The translations under genes were made by a program, and so were the position numbers. A stretch of 64,000 nt of DNA from Rhynochetos jubatus (lineage: Eukaryota > Chordata > Aves > Eurypygiformes > Rhynochetidae): positions 6,882,001 to 6,946,000 of the forward strand of contig CM050655.1 of assembly GCA_027574665.1 (NCBI GenBank), read 5' to 3'. The notes under the pieces were generated by a model. That model made no database searches, was not told the DNA's origin, and was given only the letters and a program-made list of their open reading frames with translations. Of this stretch, positions 1-13,681 are shown in pieces; position 1 is the stretch's first letter; every line of letters starts with the position of its first letter.

Positions 1-3000
1 TCAACAGGATTTTTTCCTTAGGGTCCTCAGGATTCACTTTGTGATTTTTTTTTTCTTCTCAAGTGAAAATGAGCACTTCTTTCCCTAGATAAAATAAGGC
101 TCGTCTAATGCTTCCCATTATAAACTCTTGTCTCTAGCTATTTATTTCCACAACTACATCCCACACCTGAATTTAATAGAAGCTTTTAAAAAAAAAGTTT
201 TATTCGGTCTGAAGTATAAAATTAAGAATTTTTTTTCCTTGTTAAAAATAATCTAACTGCTGTAATTATGTGACACTCAAATATCACTGTAATCTGGAAG
301 AAAAGCTTGAGACATGGCAGGCCAGACACTTGGGTTACTCAAATCTGAGAGACGCTTTGAACCAAGGAGCAAGCTTTTCGTTTTTAGAACTATGCTACCT
401 AAACTCCCTACAGATTCCATCTGCCATGCATATGCTGAAGGACCAACCTACAAGACCTGATGGGGAACGTTTCCTCACATCAGGAGACTCCCCAGCTTGA
501 GCACCACACGCAGCCTGAGAGGCTGTGACTGTCGGAGTGCTTAGTGCTGCTGCTGCAGGGGCCCAGGTGCAGGGAGAGGAGGCAGAGCCACCTGGATGCT
601 TCCTGCTGATGCAGAGACAAGCAGGCTCTGCTGCTCTGAAGATGAGCAGCAAATCAGAGCCACAGAGGTGTGGAAGAGGAACTTAGCCCTGGAAAACCTG
701 CTGCTGGCAATTGGATGGGGTCAGTGAAGTCCTGACACCTGCAGGAAAGAGCCAGCTTTGCTTCCTCGCTTTGGTCCTCATTCCCTCATCAACTACAGAA
801 GTTGTCACCTTGGCTTCAAAAATGTTCACAGTGGCAAAGCCATCATCAGGAGGATTACTTAATTGCTCCTTCTAGGAGTCTACTGCCAGAGGCAGCTTGG
901 CGGTTTGCAGCTCGGGTCAGCCCAAAGTGGAAGTGTGGCTCCAGTCTTGCATAGGCAAAACTAGGTCATCAGTTATTTTTCACGACATACCAGGGCTGAA
1001 CAGCATGGGAAATTAGAAACGCTGAAGGCGCAGCATTTGCAAATTGACAGGAGAATCATGTAGCAACATACCTCCACAGAAAAGCAGTTTCTATCTTTAG
1101 TAGTGGCTGGAAGGCCTTACCTTTAGGCTGCTTTGGTAACAATCACGGATTTCCACATAGCCACAGGAAACTCTGTCTAAAGCTCTCTAGGCACCGAAAG
1201 TCCTGGCTGAAGGCACAACGACAGGGGTAAGATCATTCTTTACGTCTCAGGCTGTGGTCCTAGCTTGAAATTGGATGGCCAGGTGAAAATAAAGATGAAA
1301 TTCTGGCTCAGCTAAAGCCGCTGCCTATTTTGGAATAAGTAAGAAAGAGATGGAACTCCAGCTCTAGTCCACTGACTATATTACACATCCAGCCACCTTT
1401 GCAGCAAGCGGAATGTCGTGAGATAAAGGGCATGGGTGCTTGCTTCACTGTCAGACACAAACGTCCCGTGCAAATATTTTCCCATATAAATGTTTTCTAG
1501 CCCTGGTAAACTTAAGAACAGTACCATCAACCTTTTAGACCCCCGTTTCCCCTGGATTTTACACCACAAATTTGGTATGCAGCATTTGAACGAAACCTTA
1601 TTTTGTTCTCACCTCCGAGGAAGCTCCTGATGTAGTTCCATTTAAGTTTCTCTGAAGTAGCTCCAACATGGAAGCAGAAAATGGTGCACACTGGAACAAG
1701 GCCCCAGAACAGCCCCTGCAGCTACACAATCACTTCCACAGGCACTTGTGACATTTTAAAGAAGTACCTCAGAAGAATAACATTTGCATGATTTAACACG
1801 TTTGTTAGGGAATCAGAAGAAAACAGAAAGATTTCATTCGCCTCTCATTCAAGTCAATTTTCTACACGTGGTGGGTGGCTAGTACTCCAGGAGGTAGGCT
1901 CTTTCAGACCAAGACAGAAGTGGACAACAGACCACTTGTGCCGTGAAGCTCTCAGTGGCAACTGGCCTTTCTCTCTGACTCAGCACTCTCTGCCCCTCAG
2001 TCTAAGACCTCCACCATCCCCTACTGCTTTGCACAGCAACTGCAGCTACTGCCTACCATGCCGTGTACAAAGCCAGGCTGTGCTCTGCACACTGCCACAC
2101 CGCTGTAACACACAAAAACGTAGAAAAGATTAGGAAACAGGAAAACGCCCACACATTCGTCTTTCAGTATCGGCAAAACTTCCTAAGAGGCTATGTCTTT
2201 TTCTTTCATGTATTATCCTTATTAGAAAACGGTTGCACGTCCTCTATGTAAGAGAAATTAACACCCATGTGAAATTATATTTATTAACTATACTGCTTGA
2301 TTTAATGAAACACTGAAATCAAAACGTGTTCTATGTCCAATTTAGGTTGAATACTCAGTTTTATGAACTTTGAATTTTCTGAATAAGAATTTGAAGAAAT
2401 GCAGAAGATAAGAAGATTGCCCTAATTTCAGACTAATATATACGGCAAAATGCTACATGAATAGAATATAAACAAAGTCAGGTCAATCTTAGATTAACTC
2501 AGTTTAAGGGAAGGAGGGGTAGTGGTGTTTTGAGTAGGAGTGAGCAAATGGAAACTAGCAGTTGGGAGGCCCAAAATTGAGATTGACAACTACACTCCCC
2601 AAGAATATGCAGCGTTCTGGTCCTCACATTCAAAGTAAATAAATTTAAGCATTAATGTGCAGTGGAAAACACAATAGGTGGGGAAGCGAAAGCCAGTGAT
2701 AGGAGTCTAGCTGCTGCGCATTACCGGTTTTACAAGCCTTACAAAGTTAAGGAAGGAAACTACTGCTGCCCATAGATACATTACAACAAGCATGAGGGAG
2801 GGAGAGCACTGCTGTCTCAGGACACTTTAAAGAGAAAAAGATTTTTTGGAATTTATTTTATTATATAAAGATGAGCAGCTATATGGTTTTTACACTCAAA
2901 GCTTCTTGTGAGAAGGAATACCTTAGCACATATGCCTATGAAGTAGCTCGTTCAACAGCAGCTGGCATTTTTATTTAGCTTATCCATGATGAATGTAATC

Positions 3001-5895
3001 CTTCTATTTTCAGTATATTTGAAGATAGATGATTAGTTAAACCAGTATTTGAAAAGCAAAGTCTTGATTAAATATAACATCTTAAAACTGTGCTGGCTTC
3101 CGGGTGACGCCTGAATGTTCACAGTCCTCTGAAGTTCTCTGTCCCTACACAGTGCCATATTTTTCACATTTTCCAGAAGACAGAAACATTTTGCCACTGA
3201 AATCTTATTGCTTCATTTGTGAGTTACAAAGATTTATAGCTTCCCTCAGCTGGTCTCAGAAGCATCACTAACACACGGGTATTGCTCTCAGAAACAACTG
3301 AGAAGCTGTAGATTAGAAAAACATTTGCAGTGACCACTTTTGGTTTTTTAGCCTTTCCTAAAAGCACTAAATCTGCCAGTAGAATTTCTCTGCATTTGTT
3401 TGCGATAAAATAAGGATCCTGTGTGTTAAATTAAAAACTGTTCAGCTCGGATATAGCAAAAAGGGTATATAATAATGATCCAACAAAACACTTCACTTGG
3501 GAGGGTTTGGCCCTTTCCTTCGTACCTGGCCGTTGAGACAAGGGGCTTCCTTTTCAGAACCAACTGATATTTGTGGGTTTCACGGAAATCATTAGGAACA
3601 CTGCACTTCAAAACATGAGTCACCCCTCTGCACTCTAAATAGCACTTCTAGCAACTTCTCTTAGTCCAAGATCAGGAAAACGCTGCTGCAGCTGCTATTC
3701 AGTACTGAAGAAGTCCAAGGTGACCAGGGGCTTTCTAACTGTGGAGTGCTGCCAGCGCTTCCTCAGCTCTGTCCCTGGGCGGTGCGTGGGGGCTGGGTTC
3801 CCTGCACCCCTCATCTTCCCAAGACCTTAGAAAATCAAATCTCCTCTGTACAAGGGAAGTTTCTTACCTGGCCGGTGCTGGACCACTCTGGAGATGAGAC
3901 TGGGACAGCCATACCAACTTCTCTCGCTAAACCTGGGTCACTGTGAATTAAAGACAAGAGAGAAGGGCCATAAATACATTATTTGAGAAGGCGAGCAGCT
4001 CTGTGGCCTTTGCCTTCCTAGCCTTGTGTAGCTGTCAAGCTGCTGCAGGGCAACATTCTGCATATAAATCAATGCCGCAGGGTGATTTTCCCAGAAAAAT
4101 TATGGCTCATGTCCAAATCTCAGTTACGTTCTCCCCAAGAGACAAGAGCCAAAGACAGTGTCTGGATATGGGGGAAAATAAAGGGAATAAAGTTTGGGAC
4201 CTAAATAGTACCTTCATTTAGATAGTGCCGCTGATTATAGGATTTGCAGGGTAAATTAACCTGCATGCAACCTCCACAACATCAGAGCTATGCTGCCAGC
4301 AATACCTGATAACACCCCCCCAGGGGAATCCCCCGGTAATGGAGTCACTGTTGTTTGCTTCAGGTAATGCTTCACGCAGTCAAAATTTGCTAGTTGCTCC
4401 GAGCAACTGCGCGCAGAGAGCCCACTTCTTTGTCCTAATTTGATGATGTGAATTTTTTAAGGAGGAAAAGGATTTTTTAACATTTTGTCATTATTTTTAT
4501 TGCCAATTTTCCTAATAAATTACAAAGATCAAGAACTATGCTGAAAACCAAATCGCACAAAGTAAGGGTGAGAAAAACAGGTTCAGTAAAATTTGATTTT
4601 CCTCATCATTGGCTCTTTCATATCTCAGTAATCCATTTTTGGGACAGATTCTATTCTCAGATGCAGCGTGGGCATCCCGGCATACCTAAGAAAAATCTGT
4701 TACTGTGCCTCATGCGTGATATTAGAATCTGGCCCTTCCAGTGTAGATGGAACATTTGCATCAAGTTCTTCTGACTTTCTGTAACAGCCATATTTTCTAA
4801 TATTTGCAACCGCGCACATTTTTGCCTGAATTGCCTTCATTCCACAGATGGCAATTATGAAAAGCCCTCACATATGGTAACCACCAAAATAAATTTGTCT
4901 AAGGCTATGAATGCACAAATTCACTGCAAAACTCTGGACACGGTTCCTGTTCTGAGAACCTGGGTCGTGCCTTAGTCCCTGCTCCTATAATGAAGCCGAC
5001 TGGCAGTGTCAGCAAGTCAGTCAGACCTAAGAGCTGTCACTACGATTTTACCCTGATTTATTTCTCAAGTTTGAGAGTGAATGAACTTTCTGACCATACC
5101 CAGGAGACCCTCTAGGCATACATTTAACTTTATATGAAGTATTAGCTCCAGGGAGATAAGTCACATCTCTAATTACTTGGACAATCAAGTGTATGTGAGT
5201 ACCTGAGGCATAATATGGTCTGGAGACGGTGGCCTTTCTGACCCACATATGTTATTTTTTATTAAATCCAGATAGAAAACATTCATTCCCTCTTAGTAAT
5301 TTTAAATTATCCATAATTCCTTAGTCACAGTGTTTTTCTAATGCAGCCCTCCAGTCTAATAACAGCTTGCTCACAGCTACAGAGTCTCTAGAAATATGGC
5401 ATGTCCTTTATTTTTTTCCATGCATTTAAGATCAATGCAACTTTCTGCATTACTGAATGGTCATACAATTTAGAAAAGTTAAATGCTAGATAAATGTAAT
5501 TATTATTTTGCCTCACTGTGATGTTCACAGCACTTTCGTTTTGATTTTTCACCTGCTATCGACTGAACTGTCACCCTACACTGACCTTTAGATTTACACT
5601 TATGCTTACATAATAGTTTTCAGTGCTTCAGCTCTAGCTCCACAACACTTATGATTTTCAGTATATACCCAGCTCCAGGTTTTGGGGTCGCAGTTGGTTT
5701 TTTTAATATAGCAATTACTTTACTTCTTTCTTTTGCTGCATTTTGTTCCAAAATTTCTCTGAGAGGCAAAATACAAATCATTCTTACAAGGGCATTAGTA
5801 TTCTGGTGTGCTTTCCTGACTAGCCTTTCAGGTCCGTCGGCTAACTGCATACTACTTATTTGAGAAAAACGCATAGAGAAAAGGCTGAGTCCCAA
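1..5895. other. Non-coding stretch, no gene recognised
   Basis: This stretch is AT-rich unique sequence. Open frames on either strand reach at most about 100 codons and none looks like a known protein. A GC-richer patch lies at about 520-660 and carries CTG-type triplets, but it is short and has no CpG cluster. I see no repeat family that I can name. The block at about 3,080-3,230 and the block at 4,230-4,460 have the even, low-repeat texture of conserved non-coding DNA, which only a cross-species alignment could confirm. Confidence 0.6.
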
Positions 5896-5945
5896 ACCTG
5901 CACTGGTGTAAATCTGCACAGCTTACATGGAAGCTGTGACATTCT
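5896..5945. repeat. Degenerate palindromic interspersed motif, copy 1
   Basis: The segment reads roughly as CTGGTGTAAATC followed by an AGCT-centred core and a partial inverted partner. This resembles a short palindromic sequence that I recall as very common in turtle and bird DNA, in which a TTTACACCAG arm flanks a CATTGA...TCAATGG core. The match is partial. The family name is not known to me. Similar copies are called at 6377, 34437, 36291 and 54971. Confidence 0.35.
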
Positions 5946-6376
5946 GCTGATCTCAATTCAATCAACAGTGTTATCCCTTCTATTTGCCTTCAGCACACAC
6001 CTATAGCTAAAGTCTTTTCTACTTTATCAGCAGACACTTTATTACTCCAAATAACCATCGGCAAATCACAACCTCCTTTTGTGTTTCTGGCTACTACCTT
6101 AATGACTCTTGACTTGAGGAACGCCTCATTTGCCTTCATCCGGCCACCGGAAAAGGCTCTCAATGCTGAGCTTTTCGTACCGTAGTATTGCTGTCCTACT
6201 AACTCAACTTCCCTTTGCACCTTCAAATCATTCCTAGCCCCACTTGAGGCTATCAGCCCCCCTTTCCCTACTGTTGTTCTCATCAAGTACAATAAAAGCC
6301 TTCAAATCTCTAACCCAGGTAATTTGTCTCAGTAACATCAGGAAACGGTATTCGGTCTAATTAACATCCCATGAAA

Positions 6377-6415
6377 TCTTAGTGACTTCAGTAAGCTGCA
6401 CTGGATGTAAATCAA
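6377..6415. repeat. Degenerate palindromic interspersed motif, copy 2
   Basis: The segment contains a GTGACTTCAGTAAGCT-like core followed by a CTGGATGTAAATCA arm. The order of core and arm agrees with the sauropsid palindromic motif seen at 5896. It is about 40 bp long and diverged. It lies only 0.45 kb from copy 1. Confidence 0.35.
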
Positions 6416-7221
6416 CCCCCAGTGTAGCTCACAAGCAAGTTTCTCATTACATGCCAATATAGCTGGCTTCTTCCCATTAACTAAATGCTGAAACACTTTC
6501 CTTCTGAGAGTATAGATATTTTTGTGAAGAATATTGCTTAGATGTCCAGTTCTCCTAGCTCTTTTGCATTTTTTGTCTGAAAATACACCTCTCAGTTCTT
6601 TGCCCTGATACTGCAATTCACTGTTTCCCAGCACCCTCCTCACCAGCTTTCCCCTTATCTCTACAATAATTTTCACGCTATTGAAAGACTAAAAGCTTTG
6701 TTTTCCATCCTGCCTGCTCATGCTATTACACATCAAAGCTTTCTCAACAGCTGCTTTTATACACTGTACATCTAAACCACTTTGCTTGCATTACCCTCAT
6801 TAAGAAAACAATAATTAAGAGCAGTTTGTTTTCAAGTAAACAGAAAAATTCAACACTATAAAATTCAACTGAGAGAGTCATTGGGCTATATCCATCCATC
6901 TCACTTAGCTTCCTCCAAACAAAATCACCCACATACAGCGGATGTTCCAAACAGATAGGCCTGTTTTACACACCAGTCCCAAAATGTAATCGTGCAACGG
7001 CTGTGGTTTAAGAACGGACACGAGCTAACCATGAGAGAGTGCTCGGAGTCAGCATGGCATTCGCTGCATTAGTGAGGTTCTCCACGCATCCAGGCAGCTC
7101 GTATGCTCTGGGGAGAATTTAAATCAGGGGCTTTTGAAGACATGTCTATGCATGGTGGTAGCAGCCTACGGCTGTACAGAGGAAGAGGCGTTCTACAACG
7201 TCACTGTGAACAACATATTAA

Positions 7222-7352
7222 ATCAGCCTGTAAGCACTCACGGATAGGGACCATATTTTACTCTGGTCCTAAGGGAAAGGTGAGGAACAGCAGAGTTTTG
7301 ATTGGCCTAGACTGGGTGTGTAGTGCAAACAACATTGATAAATGTTGTTCTA
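7222..7352 (+). mobile_element. L2-like LINE 3' end, fragment
   Basis: The sequence runs from CCTGTAAGCACTC through GGATAGGGACCATATTTTACT to GATAAATGTTGTTC. In order and spacing this follows the L2 LINE 3' untranslated region, which in consensus has CTGTAAGCTC, then GGGCAGGGACC, and ends near AATAAATGTT. The copy is heavily diverged, has lost part of the middle, and has no associated reverse-transcriptase sequence. L2 is an ancient vertebrate family, so this would be a fossil predating birds. A chance resemblance of the three blocks is possible but less likely given their order. Confidence 0.5.
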
Positions 7353-10300
7353 ACACTCTGCTTTAAATAACTGTCTTCAGAAAGAGTAAAGATCGCCTGT
7401 CTAGACAAAAACTCTAATTTTTCTGTCTGGGCAGAAAAACAATTCAAACAGCAGTGAAGATTACAAAATAAAAGAAGTGGGGAAAAGGAAAAAAGCAGAG
7501 AGTGGTAGAATATTTACTTTTTCCTGAGTCTGGAGAAAATTTTTAAAAATAAAGCTTCCTACACAGATTTGGAATGTTGGAAGTACAGAAAAATCAGATC
7601 CTGCTGTAACCATGAGACAACATCTACGTGTTCATCGTTACCTACATATGTGATCCAAAATCACACTGTCCACTAAAGTATCCAGCCTTCCTCCCATGAT
7701 CAAAAAAACCCCAAATTTTTTCAGGACAAGTTCTTTGTATTCTGGAAAACTACAAGTCAATTAACCCATTTACCTGAGAGAAACATTTTATTCAATATTC
7801 TGGTTTTTATTCATCTCTGTGGAATTGGAAGTGAGCTCACATCTATAGTTATTAACCTAGTGACTGATGAACAACAAGACCACATTTCTTTTCAGATGAC
7901 CTATAGCAATTGTTCTAGCAAAGCTGGCAGCGCTGCGCTGGCAGCTTCCTTTGCGGCACATTACCAGGGGTCTGACAGGTGTGATGCTCTCCACAGTTAT
8001 GCACGTCACAGGCACTTCTATTAGGATTCCTTATCAGGTTCTTATGGCTGCAATATCTTTTAAGAATGTACAAAATAAAGGCTTCTAAAATGGTCTGTCA
8101 CTGTACATTTATCAGCTAAAGTTGCCGGTATTGTGCATAGATGTGGCATAATCCTGATCCTTCCATAAGGATGTGGGCTGTGTACACAGCTTGCTGCTCA
8201 TTTCATCTAACAGCAAAATGAGTAGAGTATTACCCAGGAACATAGTTTAAATAAGGTCAGGAGGTCAGCTTTCTCCAGGATGCTGTAGTGAAATGGACTG
8301 TAAAAGGCTCCTGCCGTGTGTGAGAGAGGGAAGAAAGGATATAATAGCCATATTCAGTACAAGGTAGAACCAGAATTTTAAACACAGGCGGATGATTCGA
8401 TTTCTCCATTGCAATTCAGTATAACTGTAACTTAACATGTGAGGCAGAACAATTGCTGGAGTTTTTTCCTGTCCTGTAAAGAGTAAGTAGGTTTTTAAAA
8501 GTCTCACTCCAGAACACAGTAAGATGAAGATGTATCTATATAAATGCAGCAGTGTCCAAACTCTGAACAACTGAATAGTTCACCTGGCAAAGGCGGCGCC
8601 AGTTAAAGCCCTCGAATCACCAGCTCTCTATTCTGGAGTTGTGTGATGCCCTAATGGCAAAATAACTGTTTATCCCAGAGTAGGTGTCAGCCACCAACTG
8701 CTAGTGCAGTCCCATACTGTATCAGTAGTTAAGTATGAACAGGTGACTCTCCCACTCCCCTGCGTCTCCACAAGCACACAACCGTGTCACTGTCATTTTC
8801 CATTCAGATTTCAGTATCTGTGCACAAACCACCACAACAAAGAGTATATATACAATACCCAACGGTGTAGGACCCTGGGCGGTTGCTGGGATGTGGGAGA
8901 CAAGGACTAAGGGCATTCTTCTGCCTAATTCTAATGATGAATTTCAATTCTCTGCTTCCATGAAGGATGCCTTCATGCCAGCTAGCTCCCCTGTTCTAAA
9001 GGAGCGCAGGGAAAGTTCATCTGCATCCAACTCTGACATTGATCTTAAATTCCGTATCAGGTTTGTATCCTACAGACTCTTGAAGAATAACTAACTGATC
9101 CTGAAAAAAATAGTTCTAACAATATGGATGATACATTTTGTACTAAAAATACATTCCCAAACTACCTCAGATGATGTCTGAAGTTGAATAGGCTGATGGC
9201 ATGGAAAATGAACGGCAGTGTAGTACATGCAGAAGGCATTACTGTTAATGTCTTTTAAAGCAGCTCCTAGTCTATCAGCTAATCTCTTCTTTATTACAGT
9301 TAGGATACTTTTGTATACAGTGTAACAGAATTCCTCATAGCCCTTCCAAGACAGATCAGTGTTTGATATGCAGCAATACCTGGACAATTGCTTAAGCATT
9401 TGTCTTTTGGAAATTCTGCTACACAATTGGAGCATCTGTTTCCTTGTTGGGTGGGAGGGGCATGATGGCAGGCTTCCAGGTGAACAGAAAACATTTGCTC
9501 AAACCTTAGGTATTTGTTCCCTCTCCACTACAGACTAGGTGCTCTCCTGGCTTTCCCAAGGCTTCTCTGGCTGGCCGTGCTGGCAGGAGCCCAGCTGCTG
9601 TGACAGAACGTGGAGAAGGCAGAAATCATGGCAGTTAGATAGGGAGGAGTGCTTCAAAAGCACTTCCATGACATCTCCATCTGCCCAGGACACCTGCAAG
9701 ATGATTAGGAGGAGGAGGAGTTTTGGACTCCAGCTCTATCTTGGAGGCTATTGGATGTCCAACCAGGAAGATATGTACAAACAAAAAATCCACTCAACAC
9801 CTCGATAGCTGCACTTGCCTAGGCCACCTGGTCATGGCAAACCCTCTCTTTGTGAGAGATGGCTCGTTTTTCCAGCCCCAAAGTCGACAGATTAATACTC
9901 AGGAATGAAGCCACAGTTGACTGCTGTCGTGCAATTAGTACGAGAAGCAGCAGCCCATCTGCTCACTAACAGGGGCTATGGAAACACATCGCTTTTGCAT
10001 AACTCACTGCCTTCCAGTGAAATCAATAGCTCTGTCCTAATAGTCAGAGCACTGCAATCTGCTAGAGTGTTTGAGAAAGAAAAGAGTGTAAGTAATGGCA
10101 GCAAGCTCACCGCAGTATTTCCACAAAACTAAAATGTGCTCCATGGAGAAGGACAACCTTTCCACTTCCATTACAGACAGAAGCACCTCTGCTAGAGCAC
10201 CACCGTTCCAAACAGAGGTGGAGGAGCTTGAGTGAGGGAGGCAGCTGTTTATCCATGCTGTGCGGACTGCCAAGTGCCATCCAGCTTTCCATAGTTATAA

Positions 10301-10540
10301 TACTCACTAGATGCAAAACAGAAAAGAGTATAGTGATTTTATAACGAAAGCCTTCAAACTCCAGGTCTCGAGAGGAACCTGAACTGTGACCTGCTTCTCT
10401 TGTCAGCTCCTCAGCTGAATGCTCTGGTTATGACAATGGCTGCAGTACACGTACAATTCCGATTTTAATCTGAATACAGGAGTGTGGGGTTTTTTAGCTA
10501 CTGCTGGAATGTACTGATGTTATACTGATGACATGATCCT
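7353..10540. other. Non-coding stretch, no gene recognised
   Basis: No coding, RNA or named repeat features are seen. The longest open frame is 114 codons on the minus strand (9091-9435), with no recognisable domain. A short CpG-containing GC-rich patch at about 7,920-7,960 is too small to be an island. Confidence 0.6.
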
Positions 10541-10660
10541 GTTGTCCTTGGTCAGACCGAAGTTCCATGCAGCACAGCACATTATCTCTGACAAGGACAG
10601 TTCAGGGGAAGAATATAAAACCACAGCAAGCCTATGCCACCTTTCATCTAACAAAGCCTT
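10541..10660 (-). mobile_element. CR1 LINE 3' end, minus strand, old fragment
   Basis: Read on the plus strand, the segment shows CTTGGTCAGACCGAAGTTCCATG and onward, which is the reverse complement of the 3' end of an older CR1 subfamily abundant in turtles and crocodiles (the ...GGACCTTTGGTCTGACC... end). Agreement continues through the region corresponding to TCTGACAGTGGC and then fades by about 10,660-10,760. Only the untranslated 3' end is kept, which is the usual result of 5' truncation during CR1 insertion. Minus orientation follows from the order of the blocks. Confidence 0.6.
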
Positions 10661-13600
10661 CAAGCTACCTGGGCCAGATGCTGTAACTTCATAATTTACA
10701 GCCTCTTCCAGGATTTTCTATCATGAATCTGCATTTATAATACTGTATTTAATCCAGGTAAATTTGTGGTAAATACATTTTTGAGCACCAAGTCACACAG
10801 TTTAATTATGGGACTGGGGAAAAAAAAAGACTGTTTCTTTTTGGTTTTAAATCCACTTCCAAGTGTTCCTCCCACTGGGAAAAACATTTACTAATCCTTC
10901 TCTATTCACTGTCTGTTGTCTACTACTTATTTTACAAACTCCCTATTTCATACCACTTCAGTTATCTCTCCTCCAAGATGAAGATGTCTGGTCTGCTTTG
11001 TCATTCCTTGTATGGAACAGCTGCAAAGATGCCAAGCTGGGCTCCTCAGCTATCTTTCTAAGAGGGGAGGAGTGGCAGTTTTTTACTACCACAAATAATG
11101 TCGTATTTATCCACTCTACTGTTGCCATTTCCTGAGACTATTTATGAATAGGTGATGAGATTTCCCTGGGACATACTAGTAGCTTCTCTGCTCAGAGAGG
11201 GTCCTCCCTCCTATTTATTCCTTTTTCTGGTTTTATGTCTTTTATCAGTCTACAAGTTACGTTTTCTTTTTATCCTTTGACTTTTTAGTTCTTCCAAAAG
11301 CTTTCAGTGAGAGACCTCTTTAGAACTCCTTGGAAATCCAAACAGAATTTTCTACCTTAAGGCATTTCTAACTATTTGTGCATTTAGTCACCAGATTTTC
11401 TCTTAGATAATTGCACATGAGACTTAACTATAAGCTAAAGGTCAAAACCACTGACCGTGGACTTCTTTTAGGGAAGGAAGAGGTACTATACCACATTTTC
11501 ATCAACTGTCACACTACAGTATCACGATACATCTACACGAGGCAGACAGAAATAGAAAAAAGAGAATATACAGTTACCTTAGAGAATATACAGTTACTTC
11601 TATTGAAAAATAATCTGCAGTGCACCTTAATGATGTTAGGGATTACAAACCTTTTTTCAAGGAGGAGCATGATTAAGCTTCCTTAGCATGACATAGTTAC
11701 CTACAGTGTCAATTAAGACCTGGTGGGATGCTTCATCAGAGAATCATTTATTTCCTTGAATGCTCACAGAGAAATGCTCCCCCAAATAAGATCATTTTCC
11801 TTCATTCTTTTCCCTCCCTCCGAACAAACACCCTTTAAAACCTCCCACAACAGGAAAGACAACAGTGAAGAATTCAAATGGTAGGCATAGCTTCTGGGAA
11901 CTCTCCAAGCAATACCTCCTTTCCCAGGGAAGGAAAATTACACCATAATACAGAAAAATGAGAGAAAGAAATATCCTCAAGCTCTCTGGAAAAACAAGGC
12001 ATTTTCCACTTAAAAAGCAAGAAAGACAAACTGTGCACAGCCTTGGGAGAAAGCAAAAAAGTCTGCAGGAGGAAAATATATAAGACATGGCAGTCTGCCA
12101 GGGAATCAGGACTGGACAATAACATGAGATGGAAGTACTATCTGAAACACTCCCATGGCCAACATGAACCAGTTTCTAGGCACTGATAAGAGAGTTGGAG
12201 TATTAGCTCTGGCAACACTTCCTTGCTTTGTCATGCCAAGAATATAATGGAAAATGGAACACATTGATTGAGTGTCACATGACTTGCCATGAGATACAAA
12301 CTGTGTTACTTACAGAATCTTGAATGGATTCTCAGTAGCTCTGCTTTGTAACCAGCTACTGTTTTATTTTTAACCACTTTAGAACCCTAATGTGCAGATG
12401 GAATTGGATTTTATAGCCCTGCTTTGCATTATTTTGTGTTTCAGACACCGCTGTGCCATGGCACAATGTGTATCTAGGGAATTGGAAACAAACCGGTGAA
12501 AACCCCATGTAATAAAGTCCACATTTGGCTTTTAATTGTGTAAATGCTGAAAACACTCTGAATACACATCCTGCTCTACACAGGAATCCTACAGGGCAGG
12601 CAGATTTTATTGAGCTGGGCTGTAAATGAGCCCACAGTCAAGGCCCGGGGAAACCATGCAGGTCCTTATCCTGCTACCATGAGTGGTGTCCTCAGGTGTC
12701 CTTGGAATTACAGAACAGCACTTTCTTTGACAAAAACTGCAGTTGCTCTGACACTTGTTGCCAAGGTTGTGAAAGGCAGCAAGTAATTGTTTCTAAAATG
12801 CACGGAATCCCAAGAAGTGTGCTGGGTAACAGCACTACTTAAAGCCATGTGGCCTGTGCAGCTTCCTTGGCATTATCCGAGATGACCAAGTGCATTGGCA
12901 GATCCCAACACATTTTTGGTATTAAAACGCTGGGAAACCACTTCAATATCGATGCACTGATTATGAAAACATCTTTCTGGCATTTGTGTGCAATTAATGC
13001 TTGTACTTTAGCACAATCAGTTTTCCTCATTATATTCAGATTTGGTGGCTATGTGAATGACCAAACACGATTATGGAAGTGTTGGCAGACGTTCCCTGAA
13101 ACGGGTGTTTGTAAGGAAGCCCTCAACTGGAAATCTATCAGGAGTTCACGCACATTTTAAAAGCACATCTGTGTACAAGAAGCAATCACCAGCAACAGCG
13201 TTATCGCACAGGCGCGTTGGATGACGCAGCAGAGGTGCAGCCGGTGACCATTATGCTGGGTTAACGATATATGGTTCAGCTGCACACCACCACTGCCAGG
13301 CCTAGCTGTGTAGTTATGATGGGAACGGATGTCAGGTGACAAATATGAACTTAAGGCTAAATCATGACATTGTGTCCCAAGCAGCTGGATACCCAAAAGG
13401 GAGTCATTTGAATTCAGAAGCTGAAAGAGTAAAGATTTGTTATTGAAGAGTGTTTGCAACACAAAAACAAAGGCTTTCCTGGCACAGCCACAACAGAAAT
13501 CAGAGACATGTTTATCATCCAAGTGGTTTGTTGTAGAAATGAATTCCATAAATTTTCAAACAGCTGCACAGGACTCAGCTTCACAAATCTATTAAAGCAA

Positions 13601-13681
13601 ATAAGGCATGAATGTTGCCCGTCTAGTTGGACTTCTGTTTGCTGAATTGATTCATATTGCTGCATTTGACTTTTATTTTCA
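10661..13681. other. Non-coding stretch, no gene recognised
   Basis: Apart from the 20-bp tandem duplication at 11561 nothing could be named. Open frames of about 80-130 codons occur on both strands (12849-13160 plus, 13157-13549 minus), but they lack domain signatures and overlap each other antisense, as expected from chance. Confidence 0.55.
11561..11600. repeat. Tandem duplication of a 20-bp unit, two copies
   Basis: The unit AGAGAATATACAGTTACCTT is followed directly by AGAGAATATACAGTTACTTC. The first 17 bases are identical and the mismatch is confined to the last three. Such head-to-tail pairs usually arise by replication slippage. The near identity suggests a recent event, and the site may vary in length between individuals. 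Confidence 0.85.

Larger units (their letters stand above)
5620..6950 (-). other. Run of four minus-strand open frames, function unknown
   Basis: Four consecutive minus-strand ATG-to-stop frames of 99, 100, 112 and 68 codons lie at 5620-5919, 5990-6292, 6338-6676 and 6744-6950. They cover most of 1.3 kb on one strand. Their reading frames differ except for the middle pair, so this is not one intact gene. None of the translations shows a motif I recognise: there is no reverse-transcriptase, zinc-finger or transposase signature. It could be a frameshifted relic of a coding sequence, or chance, which is the more likely reading in AT-rich DNA. Two copies of the palindromic motif described elsewhere (5896-5945 and 6377-6415) fall inside it, which favours non-coding origin. 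Confidence 0.15.

Noticed and set aside
3724-3750. CAGGGGCTTTCTAACTGTGG resembling a hAT terminal inverted repeat
   Set aside because: No inverted partner or 8-bp duplication was found within several hundred bases.
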